Shown here: positions 13,938 through 20,819 of the stretch, in pieces
Numbering within the stretch: the stretch's first letter is position 1
Layout: each line of letters opens with the position of its first letter
IMG/VR virus record: IMGVR_UViG_3300048507_000042
Location: 1-30,273 of that record
Strand: one strand, 5' to 3'
Source: a virus
Length of the DNA: 30,273 bases
The notes under the pieces: generated by a model
Told to the model about the DNA's origin: nothing
Seen by the model: the letters and a program-made list of their open reading frames with translations, nothing else
Databases searched by the model: none
Position numbers and translations under genes: made by a program

Positions 13938-14357
13938 ATGTTTGTACCTGATAGACCAATCGAATCTGACCCACGATTCCAAGAGATGTGGGGTGATGCT
14001 GACCTTTGCCCGAACTGCAAAACCGAACTGCGTGATCTGCACGATGACGGCCACGCCTTCCTTGTCTGCCCAGCCTGCGATCTGGGCGAACCCAAGAACA
14101 ACGATGTCAGCTTCAAGCTCACATTCTACGGCATGACCGAGTGCCAAGGCTTCGAGGACGGCATCATTGACGAGTCACGCGCTGAGATGGCTGACACCCA
14201 GAAGTGGTGGGAAGACAACCTACACTGGACGATTGCCAAGTATGAAGACGACAGGTATGTCCCTGCCGACATCAAAGACGGCAACGAATCAGGCCAGTGG
14301 TTCATCTACGCCCGTGGCTACCAGATCGCCTGCATCGTGGAGGTTCCCAATGGGTAG
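13938..14357 (+). CDS. Zinc-ribbon protein
   Basis: A 139-residue acidic protein with a CPNC...CPAC zinc ribbon in residues about 25-55, followed by a region rich in Trp, Asp and Glu (MADTQKWWEDNLHW). GGAGGAA precedes the ATG at 13938; frames opening earlier lie inside the previous gene. The family is not known to me. The zinc ribbon suggests nucleic-acid or protein binding. The stop overlaps the next start. Confidence 0.75.
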   Translation: MFVPDRPIESDPRFQEMWGDADLCPNCKTELRDLHDDGHAFLVCPACDLGEPKNNDVSFKLTFYGMTECQGFEDGIIDESRAEMADTQKWWEDNLHWTIAKYEDDRYVPADIKDGNESGQWFIYARGYQIACIVEVPNG

Positions 14358-14541
14358 AGTAAAATCTGACATGTTTGAAGAATACTTGGGGCCAGACGAT
14401 GAACTGGTCGCCAAACCAATCTCGCAGGTTGTGGACAACATCCGCGACTGCGACTTACCACTGAACTCGCTAGAGCGTTTTCAGTACATGCAAAACCAAT
14501 TGAGAGGATTGATGGATGGAATCAAAACAAACACTGATTGA
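14350..14541 (+). CDS. Hypothetical 63-residue protein upstream of Erf
   Basis: A small protein that starts in the last codons of the zinc-ribbon gene with GGAGG seven bases upstream, and ends inside the Erf start (26-base overlap). The C-terminal half is helical (LNSLERFQYMQNQLRGLMDG). Family unknown. The tight overlaps on both sides support it as real. Confidence 0.65.
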   Translation: MGRVKSDMFEEYLGPDDELVAKPISQVVDNIRDCDLPLNSLERFQYMQNQLRGLMDGIKTNTD

Positions 14542-15157
14542 TGCCTTGGTGAAGGCCCAGTCAGAAATGTCGCACGCGGCATTTGACCAAACCAACCCAC
14601 ACTTTAAATCGAAGTTCGCTTCGCTGAAGTCGGTGATCGACGCGGTAAAGCCCGCGCTCAATGCGAACGGTATTGCGTACGTTCAGAAGTCGGTACCGAT
14701 GGAAGCTGGCATCGCTGTCGAGACTGTCTTCTACGGTCACGGTGAAGAACTAGCCACTGGGCCGGTTCCCGTACCTGTAGACCGAGAGAATGCCCAAGGC
14801 TTCGGATCGGCTCTGACATACGCGAAACGCTATTCCCTCGCTATGGCCTGCGGTGTTGCTGCAGACCAAGATGATGACGGCAACGCGGCCACAAAAAATT
14901 CAACAGGCCGAAAGCCTCAATCAGTGGCCAAGATTGTGATTGAAGAGACAGGCATGGTTGTTGACCAAAACAAACGCACCCAGTATTCGACCGCTTTGAT
15001 TAACTGCGTGAAAAGTCAAGACGATGCTGGCGTAAACGAACTGATTGAAGAACTAAACGGCTACAAGGACGATGACGCAATGAAAACCTGCGTTTGGGAT
15101 GACTTGCCAAGCCATGTGAAAAGTTACATAACCAAATTGACAGGTGGGAAGCAATGA
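14516..15157 (+). CDS. erf: Erf-type single-strand annealing recombinase
   Basis: A 213-residue protein with the ERF family pattern: LVKAQSEMSHAAFDQTNPHF and KSKFASLKSVIDAVKPAL at the start, VETVFYGHGEELATGPVPV in the middle and GFGSALTYAKRYSLAMACGV, the conserved glycine and aromatic block, followed by an Asp-rich DQDDDGNA. Erf anneals complementary single strands, and in P22 it circularises the terminally redundant genome after infection. This fits the headful-type terminase and the redundancy of the window. The C-terminal third is variable, as in other members. Confidence 0.9.
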   Translation: MESKQTLIDALVKAQSEMSHAAFDQTNPHFKSKFASLKSVIDAVKPALNANGIAYVQKSVPMEAGIAVETVFYGHGEELATGPVPVPVDRENAQGFGSALTYAKRYSLAMACGVAADQDDDGNAATKNSTGRKPQSVAKIVIEETGMVVDQNKRTQYSTALINCVKSQDDAGVNELIEELNGYKDDDAMKTCVWDDLPSHVKSYITKLTGGKQ

Positions 15158-15555
15158 AGCCAAAAAGAGGATTCGCGAGGGACATTTACGAAATCGTGCA
15201 GGCTGACGGGCCGCTGGCCTATAACGGCATCCACAAGCGCCTGAGGGAGCGCAAAGTTCGTATGTCGAAGCATCAGGTACAACGTTGCCTTATCAACATG
15301 CAGCAGCGCAAGCAGTTGGTCAGGTCGGAACAGAATTTTAACAAGTTTATCGTCGTTGAGAACAAAAACGCCGTAGAACGTGCAGAAACGCCCGACCCTA
15401 TACAATCACCCTCCCTCGTGGAGAAAACGCCACAGAGCGTCGAAATAACGCCCACAGAGGGCTTATCTCAGCTCGATTCAACCACGATCACACTGATCGC
15501 AGCAATCGCGGCAGGAACAGCTGCACTCACCACCATAATTTTGAGGTTCGTATGA
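15154..15555 (+). CDS. Winged-helix protein with a C-terminal membrane segment
   Basis: A 133-residue protein. Residues 1-68 look like a winged helix (FARDIYEIVQADGPLAYNG, then MSKHQVQRCLINMQQRKQLV and a wing ending FIVVE). A low-complexity linker rich in Pro, Thr and Glu follows to about 108, then a hydrophobic span at 110-132 with RFV at the very end. This would place a DNA-binding domain at the inner membrane, facing the cytoplasm as a tail-anchored protein. It overlaps Erf and the SSB-tail gene by 4 bases each. Function unknown. Confidence 0.7.
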   Translation: MKPKRGFARDIYEIVQADGPLAYNGIHKRLRERKVRMSKHQVQRCLINMQQRKQLVRSEQNFNKFIVVENKNAVERAETPDPIQSPSLVEKTPQSVEITPTEGLSQLDSTTITLIAAIAAGTAALTTIILRFV

Positions 15556-15842
15556 CAGAGAAAGAATTTGCAAAAGGCTTGTACGTCAAGCCAAAGAAAG
15601 AAAACGCGCCAGACTGGGTCAAGTTTGGGATGAGCATCAAGCGCGAAGAAGCGATTCAGTGGCTGCAAAGTCAGACGGATGAATGGATAAACACCGAAGT
15701 CAAAGAGGGCAAGTCTGGCAAGTGGTACGCTGAAGTCTGGAAGCCAGACCCAAGCAAGGCTCGCGCAGCTAGTCCACAGCAAAACCACACCCCACCCTCT
15801 GCTGCACCACAGGACGATTTCGCAGACGATATTCCATTTTGA
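15552..15842 (+). CDS. Small protein with an SSB-like acidic C-terminal tip
   Basis: A 96-residue protein. The first 66 residues form a compact basic domain (FAKGLYVKPKKENAPDWVKF, then REEAIQWLQSQTDEW and GKSGKWYAEVW). A linker rich in Ala, Pro and Gln follows, and the protein ends DDFADDIPF. That ending is the tip by which bacterial SSB recruits partner proteins. The N-terminal domain is not the usual OB-fold SSB sequence, so it may be a different single-strand-binding domain or a mimic. The position after Erf supports a recombination or replication role. Confidence 0.75.
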   Translation: MTEKEFAKGLYVKPKKENAPDWVKFGMSIKREEAIQWLQSQTDEWINTEVKEGKSGKWYAEVWKPDPSKARAASPQQNHTPPSAAPQDDFADDIPF

Positions 15843-16019
15843 TGTAGTATTGCCAAGCGGGTGATTCGGGCAGGCGAGCGGCAGCGTCAGCCCCCCGTTA
15901 GGGCATGAGAGATAGGTCGTTTGTTCGCGGCCCGCAACATTCACCGCAAAAGCGATCAACTGCCGCATTCAAATAGGAAATTTAACCTGCTGAAATATCC
16001 TACCAATCAGGGGAGAAAT
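15843..16019. other. Non-coding 177-base stretch with predicted RNA structure
   Basis: No gene is present. The stretch is GC-rich in its first 120 bases and contains GCGGCAG (15878-15884) complementary to CTGCCGC (15960-15966), a small GCCC/GGGC stem near 15890-15904 and TTCGC/GCGA pairs inside the longer loop. It ends with GGGGAG before the ATG at 16020. It could be a leader RNA, a small RNA or an origin; none can be decided here. Confidence 0.4.
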
Positions 16020-16481
16020 ATGGATAAGAACGAATTCACCGCGATGTACGAGCAATGGTTTGCACTGCATCCGTTCAAGAAACGCGACTGGCCGGAACTA
16101 GGCAAAGTCCACTATCAGGCATTCAGTCGGGAATCACCGGCACTGTTCCAAGAAGCTCTTGGGATGCTGACCGAAGAAATAGACAATTTCCCGTCGCCAA
16201 AGCAGATCCGCGCAAAGCTCAACGCATTGTCAAACAACAAGACCGAGGGTGAGGGTAAGACCAACACGACCAGCGAGAACGAGATGATTGCCACGCGACT
16301 GCTGGAACATAAGATGGGTGTCGAGTACAACGGCAAACAGGTAAAAGAACCTGATGGATTTCCCTTGTGGATTGACCAGCTTGTTGATAAGACCATCGCG
16401 GAACTCGGCCCCAAGTATCCGATGAAGACCCTACTGGGGACTCTGGGATACCTAGTGGTTCAAGCGGAGGGCAGACGATGA
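16020..16481 (+). CDS. Putative replication protein, possible helicase loader
   Basis: A 153-residue protein starting at 16020 with GGGGAG upstream. The first 70 residues (FTAMYEQWFALHPFKKRDWP, then QEALGMLTEEIDNFPSPKQI) resemble the N-terminal helical part of phage helicase loaders of the G39P type, where a Trp-rich helix pair is followed by a FPP-like turn. A flexible linker near 78-90 leads to a second helical domain. This would give the phage access to a host helicase, since none is encoded. The resemblance is by eye and the call is tentative. Confidence 0.5.
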   Translation: MDKNEFTAMYEQWFALHPFKKRDWPELGKVHYQAFSRESPALFQEALGMLTEEIDNFPSPKQIRAKLNALSNNKTEGEGKTNTTSENEMIATRLLEHKMGVEYNGKQVKEPDGFPLWIDQLVDKTIAELGPKYPMKTLLGTLGYLVVQAEGRR

Positions 16482-16669
16482 ACGACGCACTGAAAGAATT
16501 CTTGGCCAACGGTGGTGAAATTCAGCAGTTGCCATCAAATGTCCCACGCGACTTGAATGTCTGTCTGAATTGTAAGAACTTGTTCCCAGTTGCCGAAATG
16601 ACCAAAGGGAGTCAACGTCGATGCAAGAAGTGCCACCAACGGCATACGAGCTTCAAGGAGCGCCGGTAG
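16478..16669 (+). CDS. Small zinc-finger protein
   Basis: A 63-residue protein with CLNCKNLFPVAEM and CKKCHQRHTS, giving a CxxC...CxxC zinc finger in the second half and a basic tail (FKERR). The start overlaps the previous stop by 4 bases. Such small fingers are common in phage early regions and may bind DNA or RNA. Function unknown. Confidence 0.75.
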   Translation: MNDALKEFLANGGEIQQLPSNVPRDLNVCLNCKNLFPVAEMTKGSQRRCKKCHQRHTSFKERR

Positions 16670-16671
16670 AT

Positions 16672-16902
16672 ATGTTTTATCGTGCGATCAAAGCTCAAGA
16701 AAAGCTGCAAAGGCAATACTTGGATTATCGGTTAGCTAACGTCAGCGCCCCATTCAGTGAAGCGACAAAGCGGCAGATATGGGAATGGCAGAGGGGTGGC
16801 AAATCGACTCGGTGGATAGCCGACGAGTTAGGCGTTACACGGTACAAGATACATCTGCTGGTGAAGCGAACATCGTGGCCCGCTCCCACCAACTTGGCTT
16901 AA
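16672..16902 (+). CDS. Small helix-turn-helix protein
   Basis: A 76-residue protein from the ATG at 16672, two bases after the zinc-finger stop. Residues about 30-70 form a resolvase or MarR-like HTH: FSEATKRQIWEWQRGG, then STRWIADELGVTRYKIHLLV. The first part is a basic helix. As the last gene of the rightward early group it could switch on late transcription, a guess from position. A longer frame beginning at 16621 would overlap the zinc-finger gene and is less likely. Confidence 0.75.
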   Translation: MFYRAIKAQEKLQRQYLDYRLANVSAPFSEATKRQIWEWQRGGKSTRWIADELGVTRYKIHLLVKRTSWPAPTNLA

Positions 16903-16918
16903 TGTTCCACGGGGAACA
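16903..16918. promoter_or_regulatory. 16-bp palindrome, one base from a canonical parS site
   Basis: TGTTCCACGGGGAACA has perfect 6-base arms and fills the 17-base gap between the converging early and late transcription units. The bacterial chromosomal parS sequence TGTTCCACGTGGAACA differs from it only at one central base. It has no T-run on either side, so it is a poor intrinsic terminator. It could bind host ParB, act as a weak bidirectional transcription stop, or both. Confidence 0.55.
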
Positions 16919-16919
16919 A

Positions 16920-17111
16920 TTACTCAGCTTCTTCGGGTTCCATTTCCTGCTTGATTAGTTGGGCGTGTAGCCTGATGGACTGCTCGGCTTCCTGCTGGCG
17001 CAAGATTAGCTCAACAATCTCAGCCCGTAGTTTGGCTATCCGGCCTGCCCTGATCTTCGCATCTTCACTGAGGTCTTCTTCAGTATATTCAATATCATCA
17101 ATCGTGATCAT
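16920..17111 (-). CDS. Small helical protein (DUF6447-like), last late gene
   Basis: A 63-residue acidic protein starting MITIDDIEYTEEDLS and continuing as one long helix (ARIAKL-type heptads around residues 20-50). I recognise the ITIDD-x-x-Y-x-x-EDLS start from small marine phage proteins placed near tail fibre genes (DUF6447-like); the function is unknown. GGAG stands seven bases before the ATG. It ends the leftward late block at the palindrome. Confidence 0.7.
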   Translation of the reverse strand: MITIDDIEYTEEDLSEDAKIRAGRIAKLRAEIVELILRQQEAEQSIRLHAQLIKQEMEPEEAE

Positions 17112-17120
17112 TCGATTCTC

Positions 17121-17831
17121 CTAGTCTTTTATTAGTACGGCTTCCACGAACACGGCAACCTCATTGTCACCATTGCTCGACTTCGCTTGGAATTCAAAGT
17201 CAGTCTTTTCCGCTATCTTGAACGGCACCTGCCGGTCATAGCTTACCTGACTCGTGGCAAATGTCGCCTCTGCAACGTGTAGCACTCTCCCTGTGTGGGT
17301 GGCTAGCTTGTTTCTCACCGTTAGGTACTTGTTGGGGTTGGCTGTCGCGCTGTTAAAGTCGATGCGGAATATGTACAGCGAGTGACCAGCGGGCACTGTG
17401 TAGATGCAAGCCTGCGTGGTTCCGATGTTGGTGCCGATGAAAGCGTAAGTGGTGCCACCATTGCTGACAGAAATGTCACCCGCGTTCTGTCCGCTGAGGA
17501 TGATAGCCGAGTTGATTCTGAGAAAGCTGGCAGAGGTTGTGACTGCGGATGTACCTGTGAGGGTAACTGTTTCGCTGATCTCGTTGTAGCTCGCGTCAAG
17601 ACCGCTCACCAGCACGTCCATCGTGTCGCTTGTACTGGTTGAAACCAAGTCCATCGCTACAGCAGAGGATGGGAATACATACGCTGCACCGTCGTTCCAA
17701 AGCGTCTCAAACGACGTTCCGACTAGTGTGTTGAAGCCAAAGATATTGACCGCTCGCTGATCCCACATTTTGCCTTGTGCAACGTCAAACAGAAGGTGGG
17801 GAGTGGGTCGCTGTTGGTGATACTGATACAT
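17121..17831 (-). CDS. Virion structural or fibre-associated protein
   Basis: A 236-residue, Ser/Thr/Asn-rich, mostly beta protein. The conserved-looking N-terminus (MWDQRAVNIFGFNTLVG, then FETLWNDGAAYVFPSSA) resembles structural proteins that I have seen near the fibre genes of cyanophages and other marine phages. The C-terminus has RQVPFKIAEKTDFEFQAKSS. GAGGA precedes the ATG. A capsid or tail decoration role is likely from composition and position, not proven. Confidence 0.65.
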   Translation of the reverse strand: MYQYHQQRPTPHLLFDVAQGKMWDQRAVNIFGFNTLVGTSFETLWNDGAAYVFPSSAVAMDLVSTSTSDTMDVLVSGLDASYNEISETVTLTGTSAVTTSASFLRINSAIILSGQNAGDISVSNGGTTYAFIGTNIGTTQACIYTVPAGHSLYIFRIDFNSATANPNKYLTVRNKLATHTGRVLHVAEATFATSQVSYDRQVPFKIAEKTDFEFQAKSSNGDNEVAVFVEAVLIKD

Positions 17832-17890
17832 GTTTTGTCCTCAGATGTTGTAGGCCAGCCAGACCGCAAGCAAGATCCCGATGACCATGA

Positions 17891-18334
17891 TTAAGATGTA
17901 GCCCACCAGACCACCAATCCGATTGCTATGGGAACTAAACCAAGCACGATAGCGATGGCGATCAGTATCTCGATCATCTGCTTGCGCTGTTTACGCTTAA
18001 GCGCCTCTAGGCGTTTGATTTCTTCTTGCCTAGCCTTTCTCGCATCGGCCATCTTTTGCTGCATGTCCTGCCACAAGTCCATCCGATTGGTAGCTAGGAA
18101 CACATCTTTGATGTTCTGACGTGATTGGCGAACCATCTCCTCTGCCATAACAGCTTTTGCAGCTTCAGCCTCGCTCATGTTTCTGGTGCTGTTCTTGGCG
18201 CGTTGCAGGTCAAATTCTGCCGCACCCATTCTTCCGATAAACACCCCAAGCGATTCGATATTTGAAGCCGCTCCCGCAGCCATCTCTAAGGCTTTACAGG
18301 CAGTTGTCACCGCTGCAACAGCCTCCAGAATCAC
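17891..18334 (-). CDS. Coiled-coil protein with a C-terminal membrane span
   Basis: A 147-residue protein with a GTG start at 18334 that forms a GTGA overlap with the previous stop; frames opening further upstream lie inside that gene. A helical N-terminal part (AVAAVTTACKALEMAAGAAS) is followed by a long basic and acidic coiled coil (DARKARQEEIKRLEALKRKQ) and a span at about 122-143. I have seen related proteins near the fibre genes of marine phages. The role is unknown; a membrane contact in adsorption or lysis is possible. Confidence 0.65.
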   Translation of the reverse strand: MILEAVAAVTTACKALEMAAGAASNIESLGVFIGRMGAAEFDLQRAKNSTRNMSEAEAAKAVMAEEMVRQSRQNIKDVFLATNRMDLWQDMQQKMADARKARQEEIKRLEALKRKQRKQMIEILIAIAIVLGLVPIAIGLVVWWATS

Positions 18335-18537
18335 GCTACATGGCTCATCAATAGAGTCACAACGGCAGTAGCCGCAGACGCGACCACCAGCCAAGCAAGA
18401 CGTTCCCACCGCGCAGCGTGGGCATCCGCGACCCTTCTCAGATTCCGCAGTTCAACCAAAGCCTCACCCCACCTCTGAGCGCATTCTTGCTCATGTTTGG
18501 CGATCTTCTCTAACGCTTGCTCGGCTCTGTCACTCAC
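18331..18537 (-). CDS. Small coiled-coil protein with a C-terminal membrane span
   Basis: A 68-residue protein from the GTG at 18537, overlapping the previous stop (GTGA). It has a helix with KIAKHEQECAQRWGEA, a pattern shared with small proteins in other marine phages, then a hydrophobic span at about 48-64. Two adjacent genes (this one and the next downstream) encode a soluble helix plus a C-terminal membrane segment. Possible roles include superinfection exclusion or lysis accessory; neither is shown. Confidence 0.65.
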   Translation of the reverse strand: MSDRAEQALEKIAKHEQECAQRWGEALVELRNLRRVADAHAARWERLAWLVVASAATAVVTLLMSHVA

Positions 18538-18872
18538 CAAGGCACACCATCAGCGGTGGCGGGAGTGATCTGCCCATCAATCTGAGCTTGCAGGCTGTCT
18601 TCAATGTTGGTCTGCCAGTTCTCACTCTGACCCCACACCCATCCTAGAACGTCTGACTCAGTCAAATCGTCATAAGCGATGTAGCCTTCAGCAGACGGGT
18701 CTGGCGTAAAGCCTTGTGTGCCGTATGAGGTGGCGTGGAAGGTGATTGCGTCATCACCAGAGCCTTGTGTCTGCTCTGCGTTGCAGCGCCAGTGAGCCAC
18801 AATGACCCCACCCGCTAAGTCACCAAGCAGGTCGCGCTCAAGGGTTGAGATCGTCCAGTTGAATGTCGCCAT
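18534..18872 (-). CDS. Hypothetical virion-associated protein, 112 residues
   Basis: An acidic protein rich in Trp, Thr and Asp. The start FNWTISTLERDL and a middle GVIVAHWRCNAEQ, followed by IAYDDLTESDVLGWVW, match a pattern I have seen in small proteins encoded beside the tail fibres of marine phages. Function unknown. It starts in the stop codon of the tail fibre gene (TAATG), so it is translated with it and could be a fibre chaperone or cap. Confidence 0.68.
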   Translation of the reverse strand: MATFNWTISTLERDLLGDLAGGVIVAHWRCNAEQTQGSGDDAITFHATSYGTQGFTPDPSAEGYIAYDDLTESDVLGWVWGQSENWQTNIEDSLQAQIDGQITPATADGVPW

Positions 18873-20578
18873 TAGTTGTTCTCCAGTGCTGTTAGTCTTG
18901 CTTCTAGTTCTTGTATAGTTGCTACCAGAAGTGGCACAAGTTTACTTTGGTCTATGCCTTGGTAGTCTGGGTTGCCATCAGCGTCTACTGCGTCTTTAGC
19001 ACCTGTAATTGCCTCTGGTACAACGTCCTGTACCTCATGTGCTAAAAAGCCATCTACTGTGGTATCTGCGTCAGCAATAAAGTTAAAGCGCGAAGGCTTG
19101 AGTTGCTTTAGGCGATCTGTAGCACCTGACATGGCTACTACGTTTTCCTTGAGGCGGTAGTCTGACGACGTAACGTAGCTCGTCGATAAGCCGGACAACT
19201 TTATTTCACCAACATTTCCATTGGGGTTATAAAACCGTTGTACAGTTTCTTGTGAGGTAGTTGTTGTTCCTAGCTGTAGAATAGTTCTGGCGGAAGATTG
19301 CCCAGTTTCAAAACCTGCTCCACCTGCTCCACCAGAAGGTAAAGCCGTACAACCCACCAGTAAGTTGCCTGATGCGTCTATGCGCATGCGTTCAGTGCCG
19401 TTTGTGCCAAATAATACGGCTTGATTGGCCCTGTTCCAGCAATACCCGTAGTTTCCACTATCTTGCCCAAAAAGCATTGAAGTTGAACCGGGCGTGTTAT
19501 TGTTACCTGCAACCTCAATGTATGCGTTAGCACCTGAACCGTTGATGACATTGAGACCACCAGTGCTAGGTATACGCATGCGTTCTGTATTGTCAGTAAA
19601 CAGAGTCAGATTCTTACTTGAATCATATCCAATATATCCACTGTCACCATCTGCTTGACCGTTGGATGAAAGCTGGACGTAGACTTGCGAACCTCCAGCT
19701 TCAAACTTTCCTGCTGTGGAGATTCCGCTTGCTCCAAGGCTATGGAAAGTTCTTGAAGGGCTGCTAGTCCCAATACCCAAAGACTCCGCAGACGCATCCC
19801 AGAACAACTTAGGCGTTGTGCCTGTGTCCTCGTAGAAGCTGATGTCTCCGTTAGAGGCTATAGTCTGTCTTTTAAGTAATGAAGTATCGTCTGATGTAAA
19901 TAAGTTTAACTCACTACCATATGACGAAAACTTTGGGCCAAATGCTTTTACATTTACTGACGATAGGTCACTGGCATAACTGCCATCAATAGCTAATCCA
20001 GAGCCAAAGCTAGAGTTTACACTTGGAGTATTTATAATTAGACCAGTTCCAGTCCCTATTGCGCCTACCTTTGCCCCTGCTGTAGAAACTGGTAACCATG
20101 AAAAGCCTGTGGTGCTGTCAACAGTAAGCCCATCCATCGTGGCTGTGCCAGTAAACGTAGGTGATGCCAGAGGTGCCTTGGTGTTTATCTGTGTCTGGAT
20201 GGCTGATGTAACGCCGTCAACGTAGTTCAGTTCAGCAGTGGTAGCTGTAACTCCGTCCAACAGATTTAGTTCCGTGGCTGTAGCTGTAACTCCGTCGAGT
20301 ATGTTTAATTCAGCGCCCGTCGCAGTGATCGCTGTAGAACCCAAAGTCAACGTGGTAATCGTCAACGCGCTAACTGTGTTACCTGTTAACGCAGCGTTCA
20401 GGCTTGTGTCTGATACGTTGTTGAGATCCGCTCTCGCCATCTCGAACCCACCCGCCGTGGAGCCGTCGTTGACATGGACGGAGTCGTTGGTCGTATTTAC
20501 AACGATCTCGCCCTCTGCCCCTGTGAATGCGGCTACCTGTGAGTTGGTGCCACGTCTGATCTGTAATTGTGTAGCCAT
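18872..20578 (-). CDS. Tail fibre with C-terminal S74 self-cleaving chaperone
   Basis: A 568-residue protein. The N-terminus (MATQLQIRRGTNSQVAAF, then GEIVVNTTNDSVHVNDGS) is the attachment domain found in many phage fibres. Residues 89-124 hold three 13-residue repeats ending LDGVTAT or VDGVTS. The middle is a beta-rich shaft with two copies of ERMRI (around NTERMRIPSTGG and GTERMRIDASGN). Residues from 471 onward are an S74 domain, with SSDYRLKENV and FLAHEVQDVVPEA, which helps trimer folding and then cuts itself off at the conserved serine. It recognises the host surface. A C-terminal coiled coil (ATIQELEARLTALENN) ends the protein. Confidence 0.88.
   Translation of the reverse strand: MATQLQIRRGTNSQVAAFTGAEGEIVVNTTNDSVHVNDGSTAGGFEMARADLNNVSDTSLNAALTGNTVSALTITTLTLGSTAITATGAELNILDGVTATATELNLLDGVTATTAELNYVDGVTSAIQTQINTKAPLASPTFTGTATMDGLTVDSTTGFSWLPVSTAGAKVGAIGTGTGLIINTPSVNSSFGSGLAIDGSYASDLSSVNVKAFGPKFSSYGSELNLFTSDDTSLLKRQTIASNGDISFYEDTGTTPKLFWDASAESLGIGTSSPSRTFHSLGASGISTAGKFEAGGSQVYVQLSSNGQADGDSGYIGYDSSKNLTLFTDNTERMRIPSTGGLNVINGSGANAYIEVAGNNNTPGSTSMLFGQDSGNYGYCWNRANQAVLFGTNGTERMRIDASGNLLVGCTALPSGGAGGAGFETGQSSARTILQLGTTTTSQETVQRFYNPNGNVGEIKLSGLSTSYVTSSDYRLKENVVAMSGATDRLKQLKPSRFNFIADADTTVDGFLAHEVQDVVPEAITGAKDAVDADGNPDYQGIDQSKLVPLLVATIQELEARLTALENN
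20207..20314 (-). repeat. Three tandem 39-base repeats in the tail fibre gene
   Basis: The repeats encode AELNILDGVTATA, TELNLLDGVTATT and AELNYVDGVT, period 13 residues. Such ELN-LDGVT repeats are common in marine phage fibres and can change copy number by slippage. Confidence 0.8.
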
Positions 20579-20579
20579 C

Positions 20580-20819
20580 TTATGCCTCTGGTGGTTCTGG
20601 GAACGTCACATCTTCTAATGACGCTGCATCCGCAAATGTTTGTGGTAGTTCTCTGAGCGCCTGACGATAGGTCGCCCACTCCCCCTTCTTCTCGTCAGAG
20701 AGAGGAGAGTCTGGCATCTGCGTCCAATCGCTTGTTTGCAATCGGTAGTCCCGCGTTAGCCTAATGTTTTCCAGTATCTCGTCGCTATCGGTTATCTGGA
20801 CGATCATGTCATCGCTCAT
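20580..20819 (-). CDS. Tail assembly chaperone-like small protein
   Basis: A 79-residue acidic protein with TRDYRLQTSDWTQMPDSPLS and WATYRQALRELP, the pattern of phage tail fibre assembly chaperones (R-x-x-L-x-x-tDWtq...YRqaLRdlP). These are small helper proteins encoded beside fibre genes. It begins in the stop codon of the J-like gene and ends one base before the fibre start. Confidence 0.8.
   Translation of the reverse strand: MSDDMIVQITDSDEILENIRLTRDYRLQTSDWTQMPDSPLSDEKKGEWATYRQALRELPQTFADAASLEDVTFPEPPEA

Noticed and set aside
16621-16671. Longer start for the HTH protein
   Set aside because: It would lie inside the zinc-finger gene on the same strand, and the ATG at 16672 follows that gene's stop.
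20207-20314. CRISPR-like array from the regular repeats
   Set aside because: The repeats are coding, in frame, 39 bases long without spacers, and part of a known fibre motif.
20238-20618. Plus-strand frame opposite the tail fibre
   Set aside because: It is antisense to the repeat-rich fibre start and has a low-complexity Val/Ala composition and no independent signals.
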